Positions 17,777-27,400 of a DNA stretch of 39,746 nt are shown here, one piece after another. The DNA is from a virus. A program made the translations under genes and the position numbers. The notes beneath the pieces were generated by a model. The model was not told where the DNA came from, searched no databases, and saw only the letters and a list, made by a program, of their open reading frames with translations. The stretch covers positions 1 through 39,746 of IMG/VR virus record IMGVR_UViG_3300025789_000080, one strand, 5' to 3'. Position 1 is the stretch's first letter. Each line of letters begins with the position of its first letter.

Positions 17777-20700
17777 TTAAATCGCAATCGCAGTACGCTG
17801 TAGTTTAATAACCATTGAACTTGGGCTAGTTGGTGTAAACTTCAATACGACATTTGTACCAGAATAAGCTGCATCAAATGTTCCTAGTTCACCGTTATTA
17901 GTCATAACCGCATATTCTGTCATGTAAACATTAGTGCCACCATCTTGGAACAACATGATTTTCTCAACATGGATATTTGGCAAATCGGTGATTTGAACTG
18001 TGTACTCTGCACTTCTGTAACTGCTTGTACTAAATGTATCCAAATATTGAGTTACGCCAGATTGTCCGCTTGATATTGTTGCGCTTACATAACTAGATTC
18101 TAAGTAAGCATTACCAGCAAATGCAGATACAGTTGTACCAACAGTACCAGTATTACCACCGTAAACTACACCGCCAACGACGACATTACCACCGACTCCA
18201 ACACCACCGGTAACTTGTAGTGCGCCTGTTGTAGGACTTGTACTATTTGTAGTAGAAGTCATGTAAACAGTATTAGTAAATGTACTAATACCATTGACTG
18301 TTAGGTTACTGGTAATAGTTGCTGTTGTAGCAGTAAAGTTACCAGCACTAGCATTACCTAAATTGATTGGGCTATTTAATGTTAATGTGCCGTCAATAGT
18401 TGTAGGACCGTGTACTGTTAAACTTGTAGCAGTCACTACAGTAGCAGTAACACCTTGTAGGAAAGATTCACCATTGACCGTTAAGTTGCTGACAATAGTT
18501 GCTGTTGTAGCAGTAAAGTTTGTAGCAGTAGTTGAACCTAGTGTTGTTTGACCTGTAACAGATAAAGTAGTTGCTGTAACAAGTCCGGCTGTAACACCTT
18601 GTAAAATACTTTCTCCGCCAACTGTTAAGTTATTAACAACTGTTGCGGTGGTAGCGGTAAAGTTTGTAGCAGTTGCAGAACCAAGTATTGTTTGTCCAGT
18701 AACTGTTAAGTTACCATTTACTGTTTCATTGCCATTTACTGTTACACTTGTTGCTGTAAATGCAGTAGCAGTAACCCCTGCTAATGTACTTTGACCAACA
18801 ACATTTAATGTGGTATTAATAACAGCGGAAGTAGCTGTTAATATTGTAGCAGTAACACCTGCTAATGTACTTTGACCACTAACATTTAATGTAGTAGATG
18901 TTAAGTTAGTGGCAGTTACTGCACCACCAACAAACAATCCGCCACTAATACCAACACCACCAGCTACTGTTAATGCGCCTGTATTGGTACTAGATACACT
19001 GGTATTTGCAGCATAGAAACTAGCAACAATGTTGCTGGCCAATGTGCCGCCAGTATGGATATAAACATATTTGTTAGCAGCATCTGTACCTAGTGTTAAG
19101 TTACCGCCATCAACATACAAGTAACCGTCATTGGCACCGCTAATGGTCCAAGTAGCAGTGGAGAATCCACTGTTATTGATACCCATGTCAATGTAGTTAG
19201 ACGAGTCAGTACCGTTATTTGCAGTTGCAATAAAATCACTACTTGCTTGATTACCAGTACTGGTGTTTTGAATCTGTATTTGTGTATAGCCATTGACATT
19301 ATTTGTCAATACCATTAATGGATTAGCTAGGCCAATAGTACTTTGTGTAGGTCCGCCGTAGAATACGCCGCCTACATACATATTTTGAGCAACACCAACA
19401 CCACCAGCTACTTGTAAAGCGCCAGTATTAGTTGAGCTTGCACCAGCTGTTCCAATAACACTGATGTTTGTAGCGGTCAAGGTCTGACCAATAATCGCAC
19501 TATTAGTTACATTTAGAGCTGTATTAGTGCCGGTTATTGCTACGTTAACAAATGTACCAGTAGTACCACTGATTGTATCTAAACCAACACCTTTTAAGAA
19601 AATGCTGCCGTTAACATTAACGTTACCACCAACCCACAAGTCTTGGCTAATACCGGCACCACCAGTTACCATCAAGGAACCACTTGCGCCAGTTGCCGCA
19701 GTAGCATTGTTGCCGCCACCTATAGCAATGTTAGTTGTAGTGAATAAACCTTGTGTACCACCATATCCGGTTGGATTGAATTCTAAACTGGTACTAAATG
19801 CGGTTTGACCTGGTGCAGATTGGTATGGAATCTCATAAGCCAACCCTGCTTGAATATTTGTAGCAGTAGTTGCATTACCTGCTGTCAATCCAGAAATAGA
19901 TGTCCAGGTCGGTATGCCACCAGCCATTTCCAAAATAGTGCCATTGGTGCCAGTTGCAATAAATCCAGTTTGACTTGCACCTGTTTGATATACTAGCTGG
20001 CCGACTGCACCCCCGTAGATATTACCAGGAGCACCTGCTTGTCCTAAAATAGCATTAATGTTTGTTGCGGTAATGGCGCCGGCAGCATATACACCACCTG
20101 CAACACCTAGACCACCTGCAACTTGTAAAGCACCTGTATTAGTTGAACTTACACTTGCAGTAGAGTTAACTTTAACACCACCACTAGATACCCAGTTTGC
20201 AACTCCATCATAAGTTAAACTAATATAAGCAGTTGACGAACTTTGACCAATATATAAACCAGCACCGTTGGCTAATATGGCACTTGTGCTACCTGTACTT
20301 AAAACAAGAGCATTATCGCCTGAGCTAATGGTATTTTTGTTAACAACAAACTGTGTACCATCAACATACAAATCACCAGCAACATAGGCTGTGCCGCCAA
20401 CATATAATGCACCACTAATGCCAGCGCCGCCAGTAACTTGTAAAGCACCAGAACCATTGGCAGCACCAGTTGCCGCACTATTAGAGTTAGCAATCAAATT
20501 GCCAGATACTGTAGCAGCACCAGATACTGTTAATGTTGTAGCTGTTACAGATGTAGCAGTAACACCTTGTAATGTACTTTGACCTGTAACAACAAGGCTT
20601 GTTGCTGTCACTAAACCAGCGGTAACACCTTGTAAAATACTTTCGCCAGTTGCATAAAAAGTTGTAACAGTAGTGATTGCAGCATTTAATGCACCTAGTG

Positions 20701-21058
20701 TACTTTGACCTGTTACATTTAATGTGCTTTGTAGTGTTGCCGGACCAGTAACTGTTAAGTTAGTTGTAGTAAAGTTTGTAGCAGTAGCACTAACAAATGT
20801 AGATAATCCTGTTACATTTAAAGTATTAGTAAAGTTAACAGCATTGGTAGCAGTTAATGTACCATATACAGTCGTAGCGCCGTAAAATGTGGAAGTAGTA
20901 CCGACTATTAAGTTTTTATTGATTGCGGCGCCGCCAGCAACTTGAAACGTGCCAGCTTGCGATCCTTGCGTGTACGTAGCAGTAGTAACTGGGGAGGTAC
21001 CTTCTACGGATAACCCTGCTCGGGTGATAAAATCTTTAGTTAGTGATGTTAGTGCCAT
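17777..21058 (-). CDS. Repeat-built tail fibre protein (1093 aa)
   Basis: This fibre is built of two repeat kinds. One is a run of 25-30 residue units of the form TLNVTGQSTLAGVTAT, more than a dozen copies in two fields. The other is seven copies of the GALQVAGGVGI module. The [13 protein letters not shown] module shared with two other fibres lies at about residues 221-292. The last 100 residues are not repetitive (SYRSAEYTVQITD, EKIMLFQDGG, VYMTEYAVM, MVIKLQRTAIAI). They match the end of the neighbouring 405-residue protein, which suggests a common C-terminal tip or attachment domain. I recall this ending in fibres of marine T4-like phages. GAAGGG lies 12 bases before the ATG, a rather long spacing. 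There are no catalytic motifs. Confidence 0.82.
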   Translation of the reverse strand: MALTSLTKDFITRAGLSVEGTSPVTTATYTQGSQAGTFQVAGGAAINKNLIVGTTSTFYGATTVYGTLTATNAVNFTNTLNVTGLSTFVSATATNFTTTNLTVTGPATLQSTLNVTGQSTLGALNAAITTVTTFYATGESILQGVTAGLVTATSLVVTGQSTLQGVTATSVTATTLTVSGAATVSGNLIANSNSAATGAANGSGALQVTGGAGISGALYVGGTAYVAGDLYVDGTQFVVNKNTISSGDNALVLSTGSTSAILANGAGLYIGQSSSTAYISLTYDGVANWVSSGGVKVNSTASVSSTNTGALQVAGGLGVAGGVYAAGAITATNINAILGQAGAPGNIYGGAVGQLVYQTGASQTGFIATGTNGTILEMAGGIPTWTSISGLTAGNATTATNIQAGLAYEIPYQSAPGQTAFSTSLEFNPTGYGGTQGLFTTTNIAIGGGNNATAATGASGSLMVTGGAGISQDLWVGGNVNVNGSIFLKGVGLDTISGTTGTFVNVAITGTNTALNVTNSAIIGQTLTATNISVIGTAGASSTNTGALQVAGGVGVAQNMYVGGVFYGGPTQSTIGLANPLMVLTNNVNGYTQIQIQNTSTGNQASSDFIATANNGTDSSNYIDMGINNSGFSTATWTISGANDGYLYVDGGNLTLGTDAANKYVYIHTGGTLASNIVASFYAANTSVSSTNTGALTVAGGVGISGGLFVGGAVTATNLTSTTLNVSGQSTLAGVTATILTATSAVINTTLNVVGQSTLAGVTATAFTATSVTVNGNETVNGNLTVTGQTILGSATATNFTATTATVVNNLTVGGESILQGVTAGLVTATTLSVTGQTTLGSTTATNFTATTATIVSNLTVNGESFLQGVTATVVTATSLTVHGPTTIDGTLTLNSPINLGNASAGNFTATTATITSNLTVNGISTFTNTVYMTSTTNSTSPTTGALQVTGGVGVGGNVVVGGVVYGGNTGTVGTTVSAFAGNAYLESSYVSATISSGQSGVTQYLDTFSTSSYRSAEYTVQITDLPNIHVEKIMLFQDGGTNVYMTEYAVMTNNGELGTFDAAYSGTNVVLKFTPTSPSSMVIKLQRTAIAI

Positions 21059-21077
21059 ATTAGTGTATTACCCTTCG

Positions 21078-22295
21078 TTAGAACGCTACCGTTGTCCTTA
21101 TCAATTTTATTGTCATTGTTGTTCCTGATATGTAAGGTGTAAAATACAATCTTACATTATTATCAAGTTCAACATCTGCTGAAAACTCGCCTAATACTGT
21201 GGGTCCCACTCTGCTATACTCTGTAGAATACACATTCTGCAAGTTATCAACCAATAACAAAATCTCAACTGCTTCAAATAATGCCCCGTAACCTGCTCCT
21301 GATTCTATTTGAACTACATATTTTGCAGTTCTATAGTAGGTTACTGGATACACATCTATCACAGTTGTCGCTGTTGTATTTATTACAGTCTGCGCAGAAG
21401 TGATATCTGCGGCTAAAAGTTGTATGGCACCGCCTATAGTGATGTTGCCGCCTACCCCAATACCGTTTTTAACTACTAGTGCTCCGGTAGTAGTGCTTGT
21501 AGAGTCTGTGGCATTGGTTAAAGTTATTACTTGATCTGATATAGCACCGCGTGTTGTTACAGATTCTAATGTACTAATATCGCTAAAATACAAAGTATTA
21601 GAAGTAGCAGTAATTAAAATATCAGGCCCAGATTGTACAACATTGAAAAAACTAGCGGTTGTGAGTACTTGATGGGCTTGCAAATAAAGGTTCCCGCCTA
21701 CCCATAAATCTCGGCCAATGCCAACACCGCCTTGTACAACTAATGCTCCTGTTGTAGTAGACGTTGCATTTGTATTATTAGCAATATTTTCAGTACCAGT
21801 TAATGTTAAGTTTCCAGTGAGGTTAGTGGTTCCACCAACAGTTAAGTTACCTCGAATACCAACCCCTCCAGCTACAGTTAGTGCGCCTGTAGTAGTCGAG
21901 GTCGATGCTGTTATATTTGTAAGACAAATAGTTTGATCAGTTGTATTTCCACGAAGTGTTACTGATTCTAATGTGCTAGTATTCCATATAGTTGCGGTAA
22001 ATCCCACTGTGGCAATAGCAGTATCAGTGCCAGCTAACAATGTCATAACACCTTGTGAACTGGTGTTAGATTGTGTAATATATTGATAGATAGTAGCACT
22101 GGTAATAACCACTGCGCCGCCTACGGTAGCTGTATTACCGGTTACCACAAAATTGTAGGTAGTAACTGTAGACACATTTTGTGGTGCTACCGTTTGTATT
22201 GACCAAACTGAACCGTTCCAAATGTATGTTTGGCCGCTGGCTGTGGTATATTTTTGTCCGATTGTTGGGTTACTTGGAAATCCTAATGTTGCCAT
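21078..22295 (-). CDS. Short tail fibre-like protein (405 aa), C-terminal paralogue of the next fibre
   Basis: The N-terminus (GFPSNPTIGQKYTTASGQTY then IWNGSVWSIQ) is the PxxPxxGQ...W-G-W motif common at the start of phage tail-surface proteins. The middle holds three GALxVxGGVGI modules and two copies of a segment with ATIWNTSTLESVTLRG or LYFSDISTLESVTTRG, followed by TDQ or SDQ and V-T-LTN. The end (about residues 305-405: YYRTAKYVVQIES, ILLLVDNLQNVYSTEYSRV, MTIKLIRTTVAF) is clearly related to the C-terminus of the 1093-residue fibre downstream. AAAGAG lies 9 bases before the ATG. The gap to each neighbour is under 20 bases, so it sits in one transcription unit with them. Confidence 0.8.
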   Translation of the reverse strand: MATLGFPSNPTIGQKYTTASGQTYIWNGSVWSIQTVAPQNVSTVTTYNFVVTGNTATVGGAVVITSATIYQYITQSNTSSQGVMTLLAGTDTAIATVGFTATIWNTSTLESVTLRGNTTDQTICLTNITASTSTTTGALTVAGGVGIRGNLTVGGTTNLTGNLTLTGTENIANNTNATSTTTGALVVQGGVGIGRDLWVGGNLYLQAHQVLTTASFFNVVQSGPDILITATSNTLYFSDISTLESVTTRGAISDQVITLTNATDSTSTTTGALVVKNGIGVGGNITIGGAIQLLAADITSAQTVINTTATTVIDVYPVTYYRTAKYVVQIESGAGYGALFEAVEILLLVDNLQNVYSTEYSRVGPTVLGEFSADVELDNNVRLYFTPYISGTTMTIKLIRTTVAF

Positions 22296-22307
22296 ATTTT
22301 TTACTCT

Positions 22308-24008
22308 TTATAGTTGTGCTATTTGTACCCAGAAGTAGTTTGTACCGTCAAGGATATATTGATATTCTGCCAATGTATCCGAGTTAATCCAAAAATCTCC
22401 TATGTTAGGTAATAGCGGAACTGTTGTACTTACCGTTACTTGTGGACTATATAGTTTATAGTTTTCTTGTGGATTACCGTCTGCACTATAGATACTACCT
22501 TGTACACCCACACCTCCGGCAACAGTGACTGCTCCAGATGTTTGATTTGTAGAAGGTGTAGTATCTGTTACACTAATATTAGTAGCAGTGGTTGACAACA
22601 GATTGGCATTCTTTGGAGTAGATGCTCCAATGACTATATTATCAATGTGGCCAGTAACAGAAGGATTAACAACTACAGTGCCAATAGGACTTAACGTTAC
22701 TGTTCCTGTACCTGTAGCATTTAAATTAGCGCCTACAAATAAACTGCCGCTTAGTCCGGCGCCGCCGTAGACATTAAATGCACCAGTTGTAGTTGAAGTA
22801 GAATCATCTCCTAGTCCAACACCTACATCTGCATTTAATTCTAAATACCCCGAACCGTTGTAATAAAATACCGAACCTATATTGATTTGATTATCTAATC
22901 CGTCTACTAAGTTTGAACCTGCTATGGAAATATTGTTATTACCCTTGGTCATATTATAGGCCACTGTTGGTCCTATAAAGACATTGTAACTACCTGTTGT
23001 AAACCCAGATGCAGCGCCATGTCCAACAAATATATTTTGATCTCCGTCATATATACTATTGCCTGCATTAGTTCCAAGAGCAATATTATCAATATTAGAA
23101 ATAACACGGAATACTGTTCCGCTGTTTACATATGTTGAACCCTGTGTACTAACAGGAGTTCCGGTGCAGTTAACATCTCCTTGTGAAAATAAAGAAAATG
23201 TATCTGTAGTCAAAGATTTAGCACGGAAATAGTTTCCGTTAAGTGTACCATTAACCGTTCCAACTGTTCCGTAGATTGCTATTTCTGTACCTGTACTCAG
23301 CCCGTGATTGGGGACTGTAACAACAGTTGTAGATCCTACGGCCAATGAAGTAATGTTTCCAATAAGAACTTGAGGAATAGTACCAGCTGTGTATAAACTG
23401 CTATCACCAATCGCTATAGTATTTGTTAAGTAAGTACCGGTACTTAGTGCATAGCGCCCAATAGCAATAGAGTTTACAGCACCGCTTGCGCCACCAGTAT
23501 ATAATTCTTGTAATGCACCCCATCCGATAGAAATACTATTTTCACCATCTGCTTTACCGTCAGTAAAATTTACTTTACTAAAAGGATCTCCGGTGATAAC
23601 AATGTTATTTTGATTAGGATTTCTTCCTTGTCCTACACGCAGACCATTTATATAGATATCTTCACCTGTGTGTAATCCATTAGCAATACCGACGCCACCG
23701 TGAACAACTAAAGCACCTGTACTGGTTCCAGTATTAACAACATTACCTGTAATGTATACAATACCTGTTGTTCCAGTACCTAGTAATGTAACATTACCAT
23801 CAGGTAGTAGACTATAAACTTTTCCGTTTGTAAATTCTAAGTTACCTAAACTTGATACAAATGTAACTTGCGAACCAGAGTTAGCAACAAGTGTATAACC
23901 TGTGCTAGTGGTAGGTGTAGGCCCCAGTTGATACTGTACATTGGTTAAGTTAGCATACCCTAATGGTCCGCTACTGTTTAATCTTGATCCACTTAGTAAT
24001 CCCGGCAT
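22308..24008 (-). CDS. Fibre-like protein with YadA-type head repeats (566 aa)
   Basis: After an N-terminal domain and one GALVVHGGVGI module, residues of about 155-390 carry seven spaced motifs of the form S/N-I-x-I-G-x-x-A-L: SISIGWGAL, SIAIGRYAL, TIAIGDSSL, NIALGTNAG, NIFVGHGAA, NVFIGPTVA and NISIAGSNL. That is the pattern of the YadA/Hia trimeric autotransporter head, a left-handed beta roll. An HG-type module (VTVPNHGLSTGTEIAIYG) is inserted between the third and fourth motifs, related to those in the 1072-residue protein. Two more GGxG modules follow, and the end is NIGDFWINSDTLAEYQYIL. No membrane anchor is present, so it is a virion protein and not an autotransporter. AGGA precedes the ATG, and the gaps on both sides are 12 bases. 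Confidence 0.8.
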   Translation of the reverse strand: MPGLLSGSRLNSSGPLGYANLTNVQYQLGPTPTTSTGYTLVANSGSQVTFVSSLGNLEFTNGKVYSLLPDGNVTLLGTGTTGIVYITGNVVNTGTSTGALVVHGGVGIANGLHTGEDIYINGLRVGQGRNPNQNNIVITGDPFSKVNFTDGKADGENSISIGWGALQELYTGGASGAVNSIAIGRYALSTGTYLTNTIAIGDSSLYTAGTIPQVLIGNITSLAVGSTTVVTVPNHGLSTGTEIAIYGTVGTVNGTLNGNYFRAKSLTTDTFSLFSQGDVNCTGTPVSTQGSTYVNSGTVFRVISNIDNIALGTNAGNSIYDGDQNIFVGHGAASGFTTGSYNVFIGPTVAYNMTKGNNNISIAGSNLVDGLDNQINIGSVFYYNGSGYLELNADVGVGLGDDSTSTTTGAFNVYGGAGLSGSLFVGANLNATGTGTVTLSPIGTVVVNPSVTGHIDNIVIGASTPKNANLLSTTATNISVTDTTPSTNQTSGAVTVAGGVGVQGSIYSADGNPQENYKLYSPQVTVSTTVPLLPNIGDFWINSDTLAEYQYILDGTNYFWVQIAQL

Positions 24009-24020
24009 TTTTATATCCTA

Positions 24021-24404
24021 TTATGAGTTAGCAGTTTCAAGTACACTTAAAACTAACTGTAATGTTCCTGGTGTGTCTGCATATGCATAAACTTTATCTA
24101 GTTGTTCAAGAATTAGTTTGCCGCTTAATGGACTACCAGCATCGTTTGGAGGGATTCCGTAGTTTACTACCAAAGGACTGATGGTATTTCCAGGTTGACC
24201 ACCATTGCCCTGTGCATCTGCTAGTACAGGTCGGTTTCTGTAATGAGCAAAACTTACAGAATGAGTTTGTGTGGTTAGGTTTGCAACCTGGGCCATCAGA
24301 ATGATCGATGTAATACCAATAGGTGCTGTATAAACCGATGTCCAGTTTGTAGAAGTCAACACCGCTGTTTTTGTTTTAAATGTGTTTAATGGTAGTTGTG
24401 CCAT
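24021..24404 (-). CDS. Small conserved virion protein (127 aa)
   Basis: This protein runs from SD-preceded ATG 24404 (AAGGAT upstream) to 24021, 12 bases from each neighbour. Its outline, an early WTSVYTAPIGITSIILMAQV, then LSGKLILEQLDKVYAYAD and the ending LQLVLSVLETANS, matches small beta-sandwich proteins I recall beside fibre genes in marine T4-like phages. I know of no established function. It could cap, connect or decorate the fibres. Confidence 0.72.
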   Translation of the reverse strand: MAQLPLNTFKTKTAVLTSTNWTSVYTAPIGITSIILMAQVANLTTQTHSVSFAHYRNRPVLADAQGNGGQPGNTISPLVVNYGIPPNDAGSPLSGKLILEQLDKVYAYADTPGTLQLVLSVLETANS

Positions 24405-24416
24405 TTTATCTTATCC

Positions 24417-27400
24417 TTATAATGCTTCGATTGCTAGAATGAACGGTGTCATATTAGCAAATAATGATTGTACAAATGTTCTACCACTAATAACACCAGT
24501 GGCCTGACTAATAACCAAACTAGGACCGATACGGAAATCGCCGTTTTGGTCAGTCGAAGTAAAGAATACTTTACCACCGCCTAGTTGAACTGTTTCTCGT
24601 GCCTGTATAGGGTCTGCTTGTCCTACTTGAGGCAATGCTCCGTAGTTAGTTCCAGCACCAACGTATTCAAATACATATCCAGAAGCAGATATGTAACTGC
24701 GTTGATAGAAGTTAACAGTTGCACCGTCCGGGAATAGTGTAGGATCTGTTACTGCCTGTTCCATTTCTACAATGTGATATGTGCCTGGACGACTCCAGTA
24801 ACTCAAACCAGCATAGACCATATTGTAGTTGCCGCCTGTTTCTAAATCATATATTAACTGTTGTAGGATTAATGCAACATCTCGTACACATTTTTGTGCT
24901 TGTCCGTGACTCATTGTTGCACCGTTGTATACACTAGCATAGAAATGGTTAACATATGCAACAACTTCAGCGGTCATGAAGCTCAAGTTGGCATTGATTA
25001 AATCAATAGCACTACCTGCTCCATTTGGTATTGTTCCTGTTTTTGTAATCAAACTGCTTGGGACAACACTCAATGCAGCATTTAAGTTAGTTGCAGTAAC
25101 AATAGTTTCCAAATAACCAAAACGCAAATCAATAAATGGCTGAGATGCGCTACCACCTGAAAAACTACTATTAGTTACCTGCGTTACAGTATTTTGATAT
25201 GTAGGACTATAAACTGTATTGTTAATAACATAATCGGTTAATGTGTTTAGATAACGAATAGCAGCAGCATGTGCATCTATTTGGCTAACTGTGGGACCAT
25301 TAAACAATGGATTTGTATTAGCCGACAAGATATTTGTTCCTGTAACATACGGTTGATTAGCAACATTACTAGTCAACACATCATAGTAAGCATTTCCTGA
25401 GAAATAAATCGTAAAGTAACTACTATTGTCAGGGAAACTTGCACCACTAGTCAATGCTTGACTTAGAGTAATACTGTTATAGTTAATGTCTACAACAGTT
25501 GTACCGGTAGCACAATAAAGAACACCATAGTTTGTATTCACTACGGGAGGAGGATTTTGAGTTAAGAATCCAGGGGCTCCTGTATTTTGAATAGCAAGTA
25601 CCGTACCAGTACTGCTAATATAATTTCCAAATTCATCATGTTTATATGGGAATTTATCATAAGGGAAACCAAACTGGTCAATAACATAGACATTGTTTCC
25701 AATATGTACATCAGTAGTATCAACACCAGACAATGAAATTGTACCAGTTATTAAAGTACTGGTTGTAGGTTGTGCATTTAAGAACCCTTGGATAACAACA
25801 CCATTAGCAGCTAGTTCCGGACTGTTATATGCACTGCTATATGAAGACGGTGGAACAACTTCCATAACCAAACTAATGTGTGGTCGATTGTCTATATCTG
25901 GAACAAAGACTTCAATATTACCTTTACTATCTGGGAAATACCCTTCTGGATAATATTGGTCTAAAGAGTTGGCACCGTATACTTCTTGTGGACTAAATGG
26001 ATATGCTCTATTGATAGGATTATAAACGGTACCACTGAATGCACGACTACCGTAACCCTTAGCAACCAAGCAAAGGTCACCAAAGTTAGCATTACTATTA
26101 ACAATACTAGCAATACCACCGTTGTCAACTTGAACACCTACGCTGGCAAAAATTGTAAACACAGAAACTAACTGTGCATAGCCATTGTTAGTAACTTTAA
26201 CACCAACGCCGCCTTGAGTTAACTGTGTAAACGCATCATAAACAAAAGACTGGATAGGACTGCGATCACTAACTACTGAGCCATCAACTAAACTTCCGCC
26301 CATAGCACCTATCGAATCAACTTTACGACTATCCCATGTGCTTGTGCTACCTGTTTGTGTTAAAGAAAGTGCATCAACTTCTGAGTTTTGTAATGGGAAT
26401 ACACGAGTATTGCCAAAATATAATGTAGCATTATTTCCTGCTCCGATGGTAGCAGTACTTAGACCAAGAATGTAGGTTCCAGTAGCCACAGGTGTTATCG
26501 ATGTTATAGTAGGTGAGCTCTTTACATCTAAACCATTAGTTCCTGTTAATGCAAATATACCTCCCCCTGCATAGACTGGTGGAGCAAAATCTGGACCTTG
26601 ATTAATAATAGTACTAATAATGCCAAAGTTTCTAGCAATAGCCTGTTGTGGCATATAGTTACCACCATATTGGAAGAATGGATTGATAACTTGTTTAGCC
26701 ACAGTACCAGTTATTACAGCAACAGGTTGATTATTGGCAATTTGTTGTGCAATAGAACTAATGTAACTGATTGCTTGAGTAGTTGTTGTAAGCTCGTTAG
26801 CAATATAGTTATAGCCTTGATTCCAATAACTTAATCCTGCTTCGACACTGCGTTGATTTCCGCCTAATAATACATCTTGGCTAACAGCATCAACCATTAA
26901 ACCAATGTCACGATAGCAATATCCTTGATCGTAGGCAAATGGGGTAATGCTGGCTGTTTTTGCAAGATAGGCAAGGACTTCTGCTATGATAAAACTACGG
27001 TTAGCATGTAATAGTGCCCATGCATTTTGTGCGTTAGCATCATATGATGGTGTCAAACTCTGCGGAGTTTTAGGTCCAGCAGCACTTGGTCCGTTAACAA
27101 TAATTTTTGTGATCTCGGCAATCTTTTGTTTTAACTGTTGTGCTTCTATTACAGTTGCCGGAGTATAGCCCACAACAACTTGTGGGACTACTGATTGATA
27201 AGGATTAGCAATGGTATTACCGGTTACAATATTTTGTACAATGTTTCCAATAAAGTTATAAGCTGAAATTGTTTCAGGAACTTCTGCCGGAAGCTGTGTA
27301 TTGTTGTTGTAACCCCAATAGTATACACCGGATTTAATACTTTGAATATTTCCGCCATGTAATAAGTCAAAGGATACAGCATCAATCATATAGCCAACAT

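Noticed and set aside
2810-24404. Diversity-generating retroelement acting on fibre tips
   Set aside because: No reverse transcriptase frame, template repeat or adenine-biased variable repeat is visible in the window. The repeats seen are structural modules spread along the proteins.
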